Origin: Idiomarina rhizosphaerae
Lineage (GTDB): Bacteria > Pseudomonadota > Gammaproteobacteria > Enterobacterales > Alteromonadaceae
Direction: 5' to 3'
DNA length: 64,000 bases
Assembly: GCF_024159085.1 (NCBI RefSeq)
Contig: NZ_JAMZDE010000001.1
Coordinates: forward strand, 310,001-374,000
Shown here: one piece after another, positions 30,374 through 37,400 of the stretch
Layout of the letters: every line of letters begins with the position of its first letter
Numbering within the stretch: the stretch's first letter is position 1
Made by a program: the position numbers and the translations under genes
The notes under the pieces: model-generated
What the model was told of the DNA's origin: nothing
Seen by the model: the letters and a program-made list of their open reading frames with translations, nothing else
Databases searched by the model: none

Positions 30374-30409
30374 AGCAAAGGCGGCCCCTTTACGGTGGCC
30401 GCTTTTGCT
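30374..30409 (+). terminator. Terminator after the OYE reductase gene
   Basis: AGCAAAG-GCGGCC pairs with GGCCGC-TTTTGCT around a 10-base loop. The T-rich right arm makes this a typical intrinsic terminator. Confidence 0.85.
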
Positions 30410-30432
30410 TATTAAGCGCCGAGATCCATTAA

Positions 30433-30462
30433 GTCGGTTTACGCGTATAAAAGAGTGATGAA
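30433..30462 (+). promoter_or_regulatory. dps upstream element, repeated at 43711
   Basis: This 30-bp stretch contains a -10-like TATAAAA and lies 19 bp before the dps start. 27 of its 30 positions recur at 43711-43740, where no dps gene follows. The conservation suggests a functional promoter or regulator site. Confidence 0.5.
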
Positions 30463-30480
30463 TAAATAACAGGAGGAATA

Positions 30481-30996
30481 ATGAATACAAGTGATAAAAC
30501 AGCTGAATTCACCGCCCCTGGGATTAAAAACGAATCTGCCCAAGACGCCATAGCGCTGCTCGATGACCGCCTGGTCGCACTACTTGACCTTCAACTGACT
30601 CTTAAGCATGTTCACTGGAACGTTGTTGGCCCTAACTTTATTAGCGTACATGAAATGCTGGATCCACAGGTTGATAGCGTTCGTGAAATGACCGACACCA
30701 TCGCAGAACGTATTGCGACTTTGGGTGGCGTGCCAGCCGGTACCCCGCAGTCAATTGTTGATCGCCGTTCATGGCAGGACTATTCGATAGGCAGAGGCCT
30801 GGTAACTGAACACTTAGTTGCGCTCGATAAAGTGTATAACGGTGTTAATAAAGACCACAGAGACGCGCTCAATAAGCTCTCTGAATTAGACCCTGTTTCG
30901 GAAGACATGCTCACCGGTCAACTCGCCGAGCTTGAGCAATATCAGTGGTTTGTCCGCGCTCATATCGAATCAGCATCGGGTGAACTCAAAAGCTAA
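30481..30996 (+). CDS. dps: Dps, DNA-protecting ferritin-like protein
   Basis: A 171-residue Dps monomer. The intersubunit ferroxidase site is intact: His45 (HVHWN), His57 and Asp61 (VHEMLD), Asp72 and Glu76 (DTIAER), matching the E. coli ligand pattern. Twelve subunits store iron oxidised by H2O2 and protect DNA. The N-terminal tail has few Lys residues, so direct DNA binding is uncertain. AGGAGG lies just before the ATG. It is a single gene with its own terminator at 31027-31057. Confidence 0.95.
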   Translation: MNTSDKTAEFTAPGIKNESAQDAIALLDDRLVALLDLQLTLKHVHWNVVGPNFISVHEMLDPQVDSVREMTDTIAERIATLGGVPAGTPQSIVDRRSWQDYSIGRGLVTEHLVALDKVYNGVNKDHRDALNKLSELDPVSEDMLTGQLAELEQYQWFVRAHIESASGELKS

Positions 30997-31026
30997 TTAA
31001 TTTTTACAATTAGCAAACCACTCTGG

Positions 31027-31057
31027 AAGCCCGGCAACAATGTTGTTGGGCTTTTTT
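31027..31057 (+). terminator. dps terminator
   Basis: AAGCCC pairs with GGGCTT, with inner AACA/TGTT pairing, followed by TTTTTT. It differs at only three positions from the hairpin at 43753. It separates dps from the peptide cassette. Confidence 0.85.
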
Positions 31058-31206
31058 GCCTTTTATAGTATTGCCATAACACTAGATAAATTGTTGCGTT
31101 TTTGTTTTTTGTTTGCTATTCGTAAACTGAAGGCTTTGCGGAGTTCGATAGTACAAAGGCTTCTTGTAGTTTTTAATCCATACATAATCAATAGGAAATA
31201 GATCCA

Positions 31207-31377
31207 ATGGAAAACAACAAGAAACTGTTCGCATTTAAACTGGCGAAAAAGCAAGCTAATCAGGTCAAATCTAAGCCAGAACAATTTAAGGCTCGTGAAG
31301 GTGTCGCTATTGCAGGCTGCACCGATCCTTCAGGACGATTCCTTGTCCGATACAGCGATAATGGCATGTATTGCTAA
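31207..31377 (+). CDS. Putative ATP-grasp RiPP precursor peptide, 56 aa
   Basis: A small gene encoding 56 residues. AGGA lies before the ATG (31192-31195). The first 31 residues form a Lys/Gln-rich, probably helical leader (MENNKKLFAFKLAKKQANQ onward). The last 25 are different in character: GVAIAGCTDPSGRF, then LVRYSDNGMYC. This putative core has Cys38 and a C-terminal Cys56, hydroxyl residues Thr39, Ser42 and Ser50, and acids Asp40 and Asp51, i.e. the side chains that graspetide ligases join as esters or amides. No double-Gly cleavage site is present. A terminator and an ATP-grasp gene follow immediately. The precursor role is inferred from size, composition and position; the product is undescribed as far as I can tell. 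Confidence 0.75.
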   Translation: MENNKKLFAFKLAKKQANQVKSKPEQFKAREGVAIAGCTDPSGRFLVRYSDNGMYC

Positions 31378-31386
31378 AAACGCCTT

Positions 31387-31416
31387 TAAAAGCCCCAGTA
31401 ATTTCTGGGGCTTTTT
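31387..31416 (+). terminator. Attenuating terminator between precursor and ATP-grasp genes
   Basis: AAAAGCCCCAG / CTGGGGCTTTTT with a six-base loop (TAATTT) lies 10 bp after the precursor stop. No clear new promoter is visible before the ligase gene, so partial read-through would yield much precursor and less enzyme, as is common in peptide pathways. Confidence 0.85.
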
Positions 31417-31450
31417 ATACAATTTATAAAAATAATAATAAGAGCTTTTG

Positions 31451-32452
31451 ATGAGTCAAAAACGAATACTTATTATCAGTCATTCTGATGACCTCCACGT
31501 TGACGTTCTAACCCCAATATTAGAACGAAAAGGGCATATCCCTTTTTTCTTGAAACTAGACGCCTTTCCTCGGGATTACGAAATTTTTCATCAGTTCAAT
31601 GATGGTGACTGGACTGGTGAAATTAAAAATCTGATAACCGGAGATTCTGTTGCTATCTCGGAAATAGGCGCCGTCTGGTTAAGAAAAAGTGCCGAGTTTT
31701 CTTATCTCGACGAGCAACTAAGTGAACAAGAAAGAGCTTTTTCTCAGGAAGAAACTAATCATACACTGTTTGGCCTATTCTACGGCCTAGATTGTTACTG
31801 GATAAATCATCCACTAGCTAATCGCCATGCCTCATATAAAGGCGAACAAATGAAGCGTGCAGTTAATATGGGCTTTCTGATTCCACCATCAATTATTACT
31901 AATAGTCCTAATAGAGCAAAAGATTTTAAAAACAGTTCAACAAGTGAGATAGTTTTTAAAACATTATCCTCCCCTCTTCTAGGTGCGGAAAAAATCACCT
32001 CAGAAAACCGCGAAGTTGATGGCCTGAGAACTACAATTATAGACGGGGACTTAAGCGAACTTGATGCTGTAGCCCAACTACCTTGTTATTTTCAGTCGTA
32101 CATCGACAAAGCTTTTGAAGTTCGCGTAACAGTAATTGAAGACAAGGTTTTCGCCGCACGAATTGACTCTCAAACGGATGCAAGAACACGAGTGGATTAC
32201 CGCGACTTTAGCGTCAGTGTCCCGTATCAAGCAATGGACTTACCAAGCGAAGTCAAACACCGCTGTTTACAATTTTTAAAAAGTTACGGACTCGTTTTCG
32301 GCGCACTTGATTTTATAGTCACTCACGATAATGAGTACATCTTTCTGGAGAATAATCCGGGCGGCCAATTTTGGTTTGTTGAACAATTAGTGCCGGAATT
32401 AAACATGATGGAAACATTGGCAGGCAGCTTAATAAAAGGGTTGGAATGTTAA
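31451..32452 (+). CDS. ATP-grasp peptide-modifying ligase, MvdD-like
   Basis: A 333-residue ATP-grasp enzyme. ATP-grasp ligases of the microviridin/graspetide type activate Asp or Glu side chains as acyl phosphates and join them to Ser, Thr or Lys of a precursor. The C-terminal catalytic half shows FEVRVTVIEDKVFAARID, ALDFIV with Asp287, and the metal-binding FLENNPGGQFW (Glu300, Asn302), which closely resembles the ENPxGQW element of MvdC/MvdD. The N-terminal third (VWLRKSAEF, HPLANRHASYKGEQMKRAVN) also follows the MvdD pattern. The ATG at 31451 is used rather than the TTG before it. Its stop overlaps the protease start by 7 bp. Whether it makes lactones, lactams or another bond is unknown. 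Confidence 0.85.
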   Translation: MSQKRILIISHSDDLHVDVLTPILERKGHIPFFLKLDAFPRDYEIFHQFNDGDWTGEIKNLITGDSVAISEIGAVWLRKSAEFSYLDEQLSEQERAFSQEETNHTLFGLFYGLDCYWINHPLANRHASYKGEQMKRAVNMGFLIPPSIITNSPNRAKDFKNSSTSEIVFKTLSSPLLGAEKITSENREVDGLRTTIIDGDLSELDAVAQLPCYFQSYIDKAFEVRVTVIEDKVFAARIDSQTDARTRVDYRDFSVSVPYQAMDLPSEVKHRCLQFLKSYGLVFGALDFIVTHDNEYIFLENNPGGQFWFVEQLVPELNMMETLAGSLIKGLEC

Positions 32453-33312
32453 GCAACGAATCGATATTTGAGTTAGAGAAAACCCGCAATAGCCGAGTTC
32501 TGGTACTTGCTGCCAGTAATTTAGAGATTGAACTGTTGCCAGAACTTTATCGCGTATTACGCTCACTCGACAAAGTAAGAAGACTTGACGTTTTAATTTA
32601 TAGCCGCGGAGGTATTGTTAATGGCGTACGCCGTTTAGCAATGATATTAAGAGAGTACTGTGAACATTTAACTTTTATAGTGCCTCATTACTGTGAATCA
32701 TCAGCGACGTTACTATGCTTAGCGGGAGACGAAATTATTGCTAGTTCAACCGCCATTTTTTCACCTATAGATCCCCAACTCCAAAGCCAGGGTTCAGATG
32801 AGCACAGCACACCTGTAAGTATTTCTTCTCAGGATGTTCGTTTATTTCGCCAAGTTATGAGCGACTGGTTCGAATTAAATGACGCAGAGGCCAGCGTTCA
32901 GGCCGTACAACAGATAGGCCAAGGAATTTTCCCTACAACTTTGACATCATTTTACCGTGCGACAAAGGAGCTTGAGGAGATCGGAATGCAACTTCTAACT
33001 CTCTCATTACCCAAGAAAACCACTGATTTTCGTGCGTCAATCGTTAATAATTTAATTTATGGTTATCACTCGCATAGTTATGCCATATGCGGGGAAGAAT
33101 TATTGCAGCTTGGTCTAAATGTATCGCGAGACTACACTGTTGAAGAGCTAGCTTGGCGTATAGTTGAGGGAATTCGTAGTATTTTAGGCCCAGGAAACGG
33201 CGATACGGCTAGTTGGTGCGATGCCATTATAGCTATTTCAGATTGCCAGATGAGTCGTTGGCGTAACCAGAACAACATATCTGCCGATTGGAAAGAGTCA
33301 CACCAACAATGA
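32446..33312 (+). CDS. SDH/Clp-fold serine protease, likely leader peptidase
   Basis: A 288-residue soluble protein related to the SDH_sah/ClpP-SppA serine protease group (PF01972). The signature block is clear: SRGGIVNGVRRLAMILREY, then VPHYCESSATLLCLAGDEI, then AIFSPIDPQL. Aligned with the usual PHYAMSGGT, the nucleophile should be Ser85 in CESSAT; the neighbouring residues (ESSA instead of MSGG) are atypical. There is no signal peptide or membrane helix, so it acts in the cytoplasm. It starts inside the ligase gene and ends overlapping the MauE gene (ATGA). In this context it is a good candidate for cutting the leader from the modified precursor, since the exporter lacks a protease domain. 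Confidence 0.82.
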   Translation: MLSNESIFELEKTRNSRVLVLAASNLEIELLPELYRVLRSLDKVRRLDVLIYSRGGIVNGVRRLAMILREYCEHLTFIVPHYCESSATLLCLAGDEIIASSTAIFSPIDPQLQSQGSDEHSTPVSISSQDVRLFRQVMSDWFELNDAEASVQAVQQIGQGIFPTTLTSFYRATKELEEIGMQLLTLSLPKKTTDFRASIVNNLIYGYHSHSYAICGEELLQLGLNVSRDYTVEELAWRIVEGIRSILGPGNGDTASWCDAIIAISDCQMSRWRNQNNISADWKESHQQ

Positions 33313-33836
33313 GTTATATAGCACTGTTATCCAAGTATATTGTAACAATAATACTCTTAGTAGGCGCTATCGGAAAACTTAGCGACGTAAAACAGTTCCG
33401 TGAAACCTTAATCTCTTCAATTGACATGCCACACTCGTTAACTTTAATCCTTGCATTTAGCGTTATAGCAATAGAATTTGCTTTAGCTATATTTTTTCTA
33501 ACTTTGCCAGAAAATTTTTTTATTATATCCATTGCCAATTTTTTTCTCTTTCTCGCATTCTCTTTTTTTCTCTTGTTTAACCTACTAAAAAATAGAGTTA
33601 TACAATGTAACTGTTTCGGTAGAAGTGAAGATCCAGTTAATTGGTGGGACTTGGTTAGAAACACTATAATTTTGGGCTTATGTTTAGTTGTCACATTCTA
33701 CTATAATCCAAGCCTAAGCATGCCTTACAACCTTAAACTACTCGTGATTGGCTGCTCGCTTATTTGGGCTCAACTTTTAATCAACCTCCCTTTAATAGCT
33801 TCTATCCTTCGTATAAATTCTAACAGGGTTAGCTAA
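33309..33836 (+). CDS. MauE/DoxX-like membrane redox protein
   Basis: A 175-residue integral membrane protein with about four or five helices. It carries the MauE-type motif QCNCFG with Cys100 and Cys102 after the third helix. MauE is needed with MauD for disulfide formation during methylamine dehydrogenase maturation, and related proteins pass oxidising or reducing power across the membrane. The start is the ATG at 33309 that overlaps the protease stop (ATGA). The next gene encodes a thioredoxin-like partner, as in mauED. It probably oxidises the two cysteines of the exported peptide or recycles the partner; this is inferred. The gene is very AT-rich. Confidence 0.82.
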   Translation: MSYIALLSKYIVTIILLVGAIGKLSDVKQFRETLISSIDMPHSLTLILAFSVIAIEFALAIFFLTLPENFFIISIANFFLFLAFSFFLLFNLLKNRVIQCNCFGRSEDPVNWWDLVRNTIILGLCLVVTFYYNPSLSMPYNLKLLVIGCSLIWAQLLINLPLIASILRINSNRVS

Positions 33837-34408
33837 TGGATTATTTTTTATTAAACCTAATTTTATTCAGTTTAATTATATCTGTAATTCTAAATTTATC
33901 ACTTACCTTATACCTATTTAAATATGTTAGATTACTAAACAAAAATAAACAAGATGCTCCTCCATTAACACTACCTCCAGGGTATATTATTGAAAACTTT
34001 AAAGCCCGGCTAATAAATGATAATAAGTTAATAACTCTAGGAGATAACTCTAGTGTTGTTATATTTTTATCTGAGAAATGCAGGTTATGTCGTAGCAAAG
34101 TTCCGCAGTTAGAGTTTTTGTTACCTGCAGTCGAAAAAGTCGATGTTTCTCTTTGGATCAATTTAATTGACAATGTTTCTGCGAAAGATAGCTTCCTTTC
34201 TGAAAGTCCTCTCATCAAAAAAACTATTTCAATAGATAAAGATCTAATTAGGACACTAAATCCAAGGACAGCGGCGCCATTCTATTTACTTATCGATCAT
34301 GAAAAGGAACTTCAGGCTAGTGGAATGATTGGTGATGCCAATTGGAACAGCTTTATTGACCAGATGGAAAATATATTAAAACAGAACAGCGCTGAACATC
34401 ATGAATGA
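33836..34408 (+). CDS. Membrane-anchored thioredoxin-like protein (MauD/TlpA-like)
   Basis: A 190-residue protein with one N-terminal membrane helix (residues 4-30) and an extracytoplasmic thioredoxin-like domain. The redox motif is CRLC (Cys82-Cys85) in VVIFLSEKCRLCRSKVPQLE, in the position of the TlpA/MauD active site, and TAAPFYLLID supplies the cis-Pro region. It starts at TAATG overlapping the MauE stop. The likely role is disulfide exchange on the peptide's two cysteines outside the cytoplasmic membrane, working with the MauE-like protein. Codon and base composition are unusually AT-rich compared with genes outside the cassette. Confidence 0.8.
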   Translation: MDYFLLNLILFSLIISVILNLSLTLYLFKYVRLLNKNKQDAPPLTLPPGYIIENFKARLINDNKLITLGDNSSVVIFLSEKCRLCRSKVPQLEFLLPAVEKVDVSLWINLIDNVSAKDSFLSESPLIKKTISIDKDLIRTLNPRTAAPFYLLIDHEKELQASGMIGDANWNSFIDQMENILKQNSAEHHE

Positions 34409-36113
34409 AATATTCCGACGTTACGCAATAAAGCCTTTATCATTTTTAAAACCGTCTTTCGGACGATTGACTCTTGGTTTTATAATGATGATAGTAACGA
34501 TTGCCATACAGTTAAGCATTCCCACCGCTATAGCTTACTTCATTGATAACTCTGTCAAAGCGAATGATAATAACTGGCTCACAATTGTAGCTATTATCAT
34601 GATATTTGTTTTAGTTCTCCATGCAGTTGCAACAGCACTTCGTATATATTTATTTGAATCTGCAGGTACTGTTATTGTAACTTCAATTCGCCAACGCCTG
34701 TATCAAACTATCATTTCTCAAAATATAGCTTTTTTTGACCGTAATCGTATCGGCGACTTAAGTAACCGCTTGTCTGTTGACGTTGATATACTAAAAGACA
34801 CCATGACTATGGGGTTAGCAATCGGTTTGCGTTCGCTTATAACCTGTATTGGCGGAGTTGCCTTTCTCTTTATTCTTTCACCTATACTAAGCTTATTAAT
34901 GATTATTATAATTCCTTTGTCTTTTTTTGCTGCTCGCTTTACTGGTAAACACCTTAAAGAAAAATCAAGAGTAGTACAGGAAGAACTAGCCAATTGCAAT
35001 CAATTGGCACAAGAGAACTTCTCTAATATTCGTCTAGTTCACACATTTAATCAGCAAGTAAACTCGATTAAACAGTACGAAGAAGCCACAGAGAGAGCGA
35101 AAAAAGTTTCTTTGTCTAGTTCTAAGCTGCTGTCTGGCTACCAAGGTATCACGACATTTATTCAATATATGGTGTTATTAATTACACTTTGGTTTGGAGG
35201 GCGTCTGGTTTTATCTGGAGATATGACGATTGGCGGATTAACAAGCTTCGTTTTGTACGGGGCAATGGTAGCCATGTCTGCGACCGGGGTTAGTTGGTTT
35301 TGGGGTGAGTGGATGAAAGCTGTCGGAGCAACAGAACGAGTATTTCAACTGTTGAGAGTCAACGTGAAGCAAGACAGGAGCCGCGGATTTGAGGATTCAA
35401 TAGCTTTTCGGGGTGAAATAGAATTCAAAGATGTGTCATTTATGTATCCAGAACGACCCGATATAAAAGCGTTAGATTCATTTAGCTTACACATTAAAGA
35501 AGGTGAGCGCGTAGCTTTGGTTGGCGAGTCCGGAGCAGGAAAATCCACAATTTCTAACTTGCTGCTAGGATTTTATCACCCAAATTCAGGCGAATTATTA
35601 TTTGACGGGGTTGCTGCCCAAAAGATAGATCTTGATAACATTCGAAAGAATATCGCCGTCGTTGAACAAGAGCCAAGCTTATTTTCAGGATCGATAGCCG
35701 ATAATATTCGTTATGCAATACCCGACCGCTTAGTAAGTAATGAAGAGGTCATAGAAGCAGCTAAACAGGCAAACGCACATGACTTTATTTGCGCTTTACC
35801 TAAAGGCTATGAAACTGATCTTGGTGATCGAGGCATGCAGTTATCTGGCGGGCAAAAACAACGCATAGCCATTGCCAGAGCTTTATTGAAAAAAGCTAAA
35901 ATTCTAATTCTGGATGAGGCAACAAGTGCCCTTGATGAGAATAATGAAAATATTATACAAACCGCACTAGACCATCTTATGGAGGGCTGTACAACAATAA
36001 TAATTAGCCACCGTCCTTCTACAATTGAACGTGCAAATCGTATAATTAGATTAGATCGAGGTAAGATTTTAATACCATCCTCAGTTGGATCGCATGAAAA
36101 CCAGGATCTTTAA
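34401..36113 (+). CDS. ABC exporter (fused permease-ATPase), no peptidase domain
   Basis: A 570-residue half-transporter that works as a homodimer. Six membrane helices lie within residues 20-310, followed by the ATPase: Walker A GESGAGKST at 375-383, signature LSGGQ at 481-485, Walker B ILILDEA with Asp505, and the switch His537 (ISHRPST). It resembles MsbA/lipid and peptide exporters. It starts directly with the membrane domain, so the C39 leader peptidase of PCAT bacteriocin exporters is absent, which fits cleavage by the SDH-like protease. It overlaps the thioredoxin gene by 8 bp and closes the cassette. No clear terminator follows. Confidence 0.92.
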   Translation: MNEIFRRYAIKPLSFLKPSFGRLTLGFIMMIVTIAIQLSIPTAIAYFIDNSVKANDNNWLTIVAIIMIFVLVLHAVATALRIYLFESAGTVIVTSIRQRLYQTIISQNIAFFDRNRIGDLSNRLSVDVDILKDTMTMGLAIGLRSLITCIGGVAFLFILSPILSLLMIIIIPLSFFAARFTGKHLKEKSRVVQEELANCNQLAQENFSNIRLVHTFNQQVNSIKQYEEATERAKKVSLSSSKLLSGYQGITTFIQYMVLLITLWFGGRLVLSGDMTIGGLTSFVLYGAMVAMSATGVSWFWGEWMKAVGATERVFQLLRVNVKQDRSRGFEDSIAFRGEIEFKDVSFMYPERPDIKALDSFSLHIKEGERVALVGESGAGKSTISNLLLGFYHPNSGELLFDGVAAQKIDLDNIRKNIAVVEQEPSLFSGSIADNIRYAIPDRLVSNEEVIEAAKQANAHDFICALPKGYETDLGDRGMQLSGGQKQRIAIARALLKKAKILILDEATSALDENNENIIQTALDHLMEGCTTIIISHRPSTIERANRIIRLDRGKILIPSSVGSHENQDL

Positions 36114-36206
36114 GCGTTTAAAGAATACGGCTCTGGAATACAGTTTCTCCCAGGCCTACAGAAGAACAGATAGCTCAGTGTTATCTCTAGCATATAAGGC
36201 AACATT

Positions 36207-37295
36207 ATGAATATTCGCGGCATTATAAGCAGTGCCCTACTTATGTCGGTTAGTCTGTTCACTCAGGCTGCCGACACCGGGCACACATCTTCGCACAGCC
36301 TAACCTTGTCCGAAGCGAATAAGCTAATCACCCTGCCACTGCATTGTGTTGAAACTCCTTATCCATACAAAACAGGAATAATATTAGGCAGTGCCGATGA
36401 TTTAAAGGAACCGTCGGTTCTGCACCCGGTTTTTTACGGCTGCTTTGACTGGCACAGCGCCGCTCATGGTTATTGGTCAATGGTGACTTTGCTGCGCCAG
36501 TTTCCAGACTTAGAACAGGCTGACGAAGTCAAAGCCATCCTTAAACGTAATTTAACCGCCGAGAAAGTGGCTCGTGAAGTCGAATTTTTCAGTAAAGATA
36601 TTAATGATTCGTTTGAGCGCACTTATGGTTGGGCCTGGCTGTTAAAGCTGTCTGACGAGCTCCATTCATGGCAGGATCCTATGGCTGAAGAGCTAGCGGC
36701 TAACTTACAGCCATTAGCCGATTTAATTGTTGATCGCTATATCAACTTCTTACCCCGGCTGGTCTATCCGGTGCGTGTGGGCGAGCATACCAACACGGCC
36801 TTTGGCTTAAGTTTTGCCTACGACTATGCCGTTAATCAGCAGCACACCGAACTACAGCAGTTAATTACCAAACGCGCGAAAGACTATTTTCTGGAAGATA
36901 AAAACTGCCCCATAGGCTGGGAACCAAGCGGCTACGATTTTCTTTCACCGTGTCTGGAAGAAATTGGTCTAATGCAGCGTGTTCTGCCGGAGCAGCAGTT
37001 TTTAACCTGGCTAGATGATTTTATGCCACAACTCTCCGATCCCGAATTCAGCTTGGCAGTAGGTGAAGTTGGCGACAGAACCGATGGCAAATTGGTTCAT
37101 CTGGACGGATTAAACTTTAGCCGCGCCTGGAACCTTTATGCACTGGCAAACCAATACCCGCAGTACAGACATTTACGCAAAATAGCCGATAAGCATATGG
37201 CGCACTCCTACCCTAATCTAATCGGCGATAGCTACGAAGGGGGTCACTGGTTAGGCAGTTTTGCTATTCAAGCACTAAATCAGACCCAGCAGTAG
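36207..37295 (+). CDS. DUF2891 family exported protein
   Basis: A 362-residue protein with a signal peptide ending near TQAAD (residue 22). The DUF2891 pattern is clear: LHCVETPYPYK, HPVFYGCFDWHSAAHGYW, WAWLLKL, then HTNTAFGLSFAYDYA and GLNFSRAW. It is likely an all-alpha (alpha/alpha)6-type protein. His/Trp clusters suggest an active site, but no reaction is established. It follows the peptide exporter by 93 bp, and whether it belongs to that unit is doubtful because base composition returns to the chromosome norm. Confidence 0.87.
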   Translation: MNIRGIISSALLMSVSLFTQAADTGHTSSHSLTLSEANKLITLPLHCVETPYPYKTGIILGSADDLKEPSVLHPVFYGCFDWHSAAHGYWSMVTLLRQFPDLEQADEVKAILKRNLTAEKVAREVEFFSKDINDSFERTYGWAWLLKLSDELHSWQDPMAEELAANLQPLADLIVDRYINFLPRLVYPVRVGEHTNTAFGLSFAYDYAVNQQHTELQQLITKRAKDYFLEDKNCPIGWEPSGYDFLSPCLEEIGLMQRVLPEQQFLTWLDDFMPQLSDPEFSLAVGEVGDRTDGKLVHLDGLNFSRAWNLYALANQYPQYRHLRKIADKHMAHSYPNLIGDSYEGGHWLGSFAIQALNQTQQ

Positions 37296-37358
37296 TTGCT
37301 GTCAGAAGAGGTTAGTCCTCCATTTGTGGAGCCTTCCCTAGAACCAACTCAATGAGTT

Positions 37359-37391
37359 AAGCCGCGCAATAAAGCGCGGCTGTTTGTTTTC
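37359..37391 (+). terminator. Terminator after the DUF2891 gene
   Basis: AGCCGCGC / GCGCGGCT with a six-base loop (AATAAA) and a trailing T-rich tract (GTTTGTTTT). It also separates the convergent HAAS gene. Confidence 0.85.
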
Positions 37392-37400
37392 CTCATCTCA

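Noticed and set aside
31063-31284. 73-codon minus-strand frame overlapping the precursor gene
   Set aside because: It runs through the dps-precursor promoter region and half of the precursor, has no ribosome-binding site and no family likeness; it is a shadow frame.
31207-31377. Microviridin-type precursor
   Set aside because: The TxKxPSD core motif and the PFFARFL leader element are missing, so it is not a classical microviridin although the ligase is MvdD-like.
33309-34408. Methylamine dehydrogenase (mau) locus
   Set aside because: Only MauE- and MauD-like genes occur; no mauA/mauB structural genes or amine-oxidation partners are present.
36207-37295. DUF2891 gene as a member of the peptide cassette
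   Set aside because: It is separated by 93 bp, has its own start signals and normal base composition, and DUF2891 proteins are found in many unrelated contexts.
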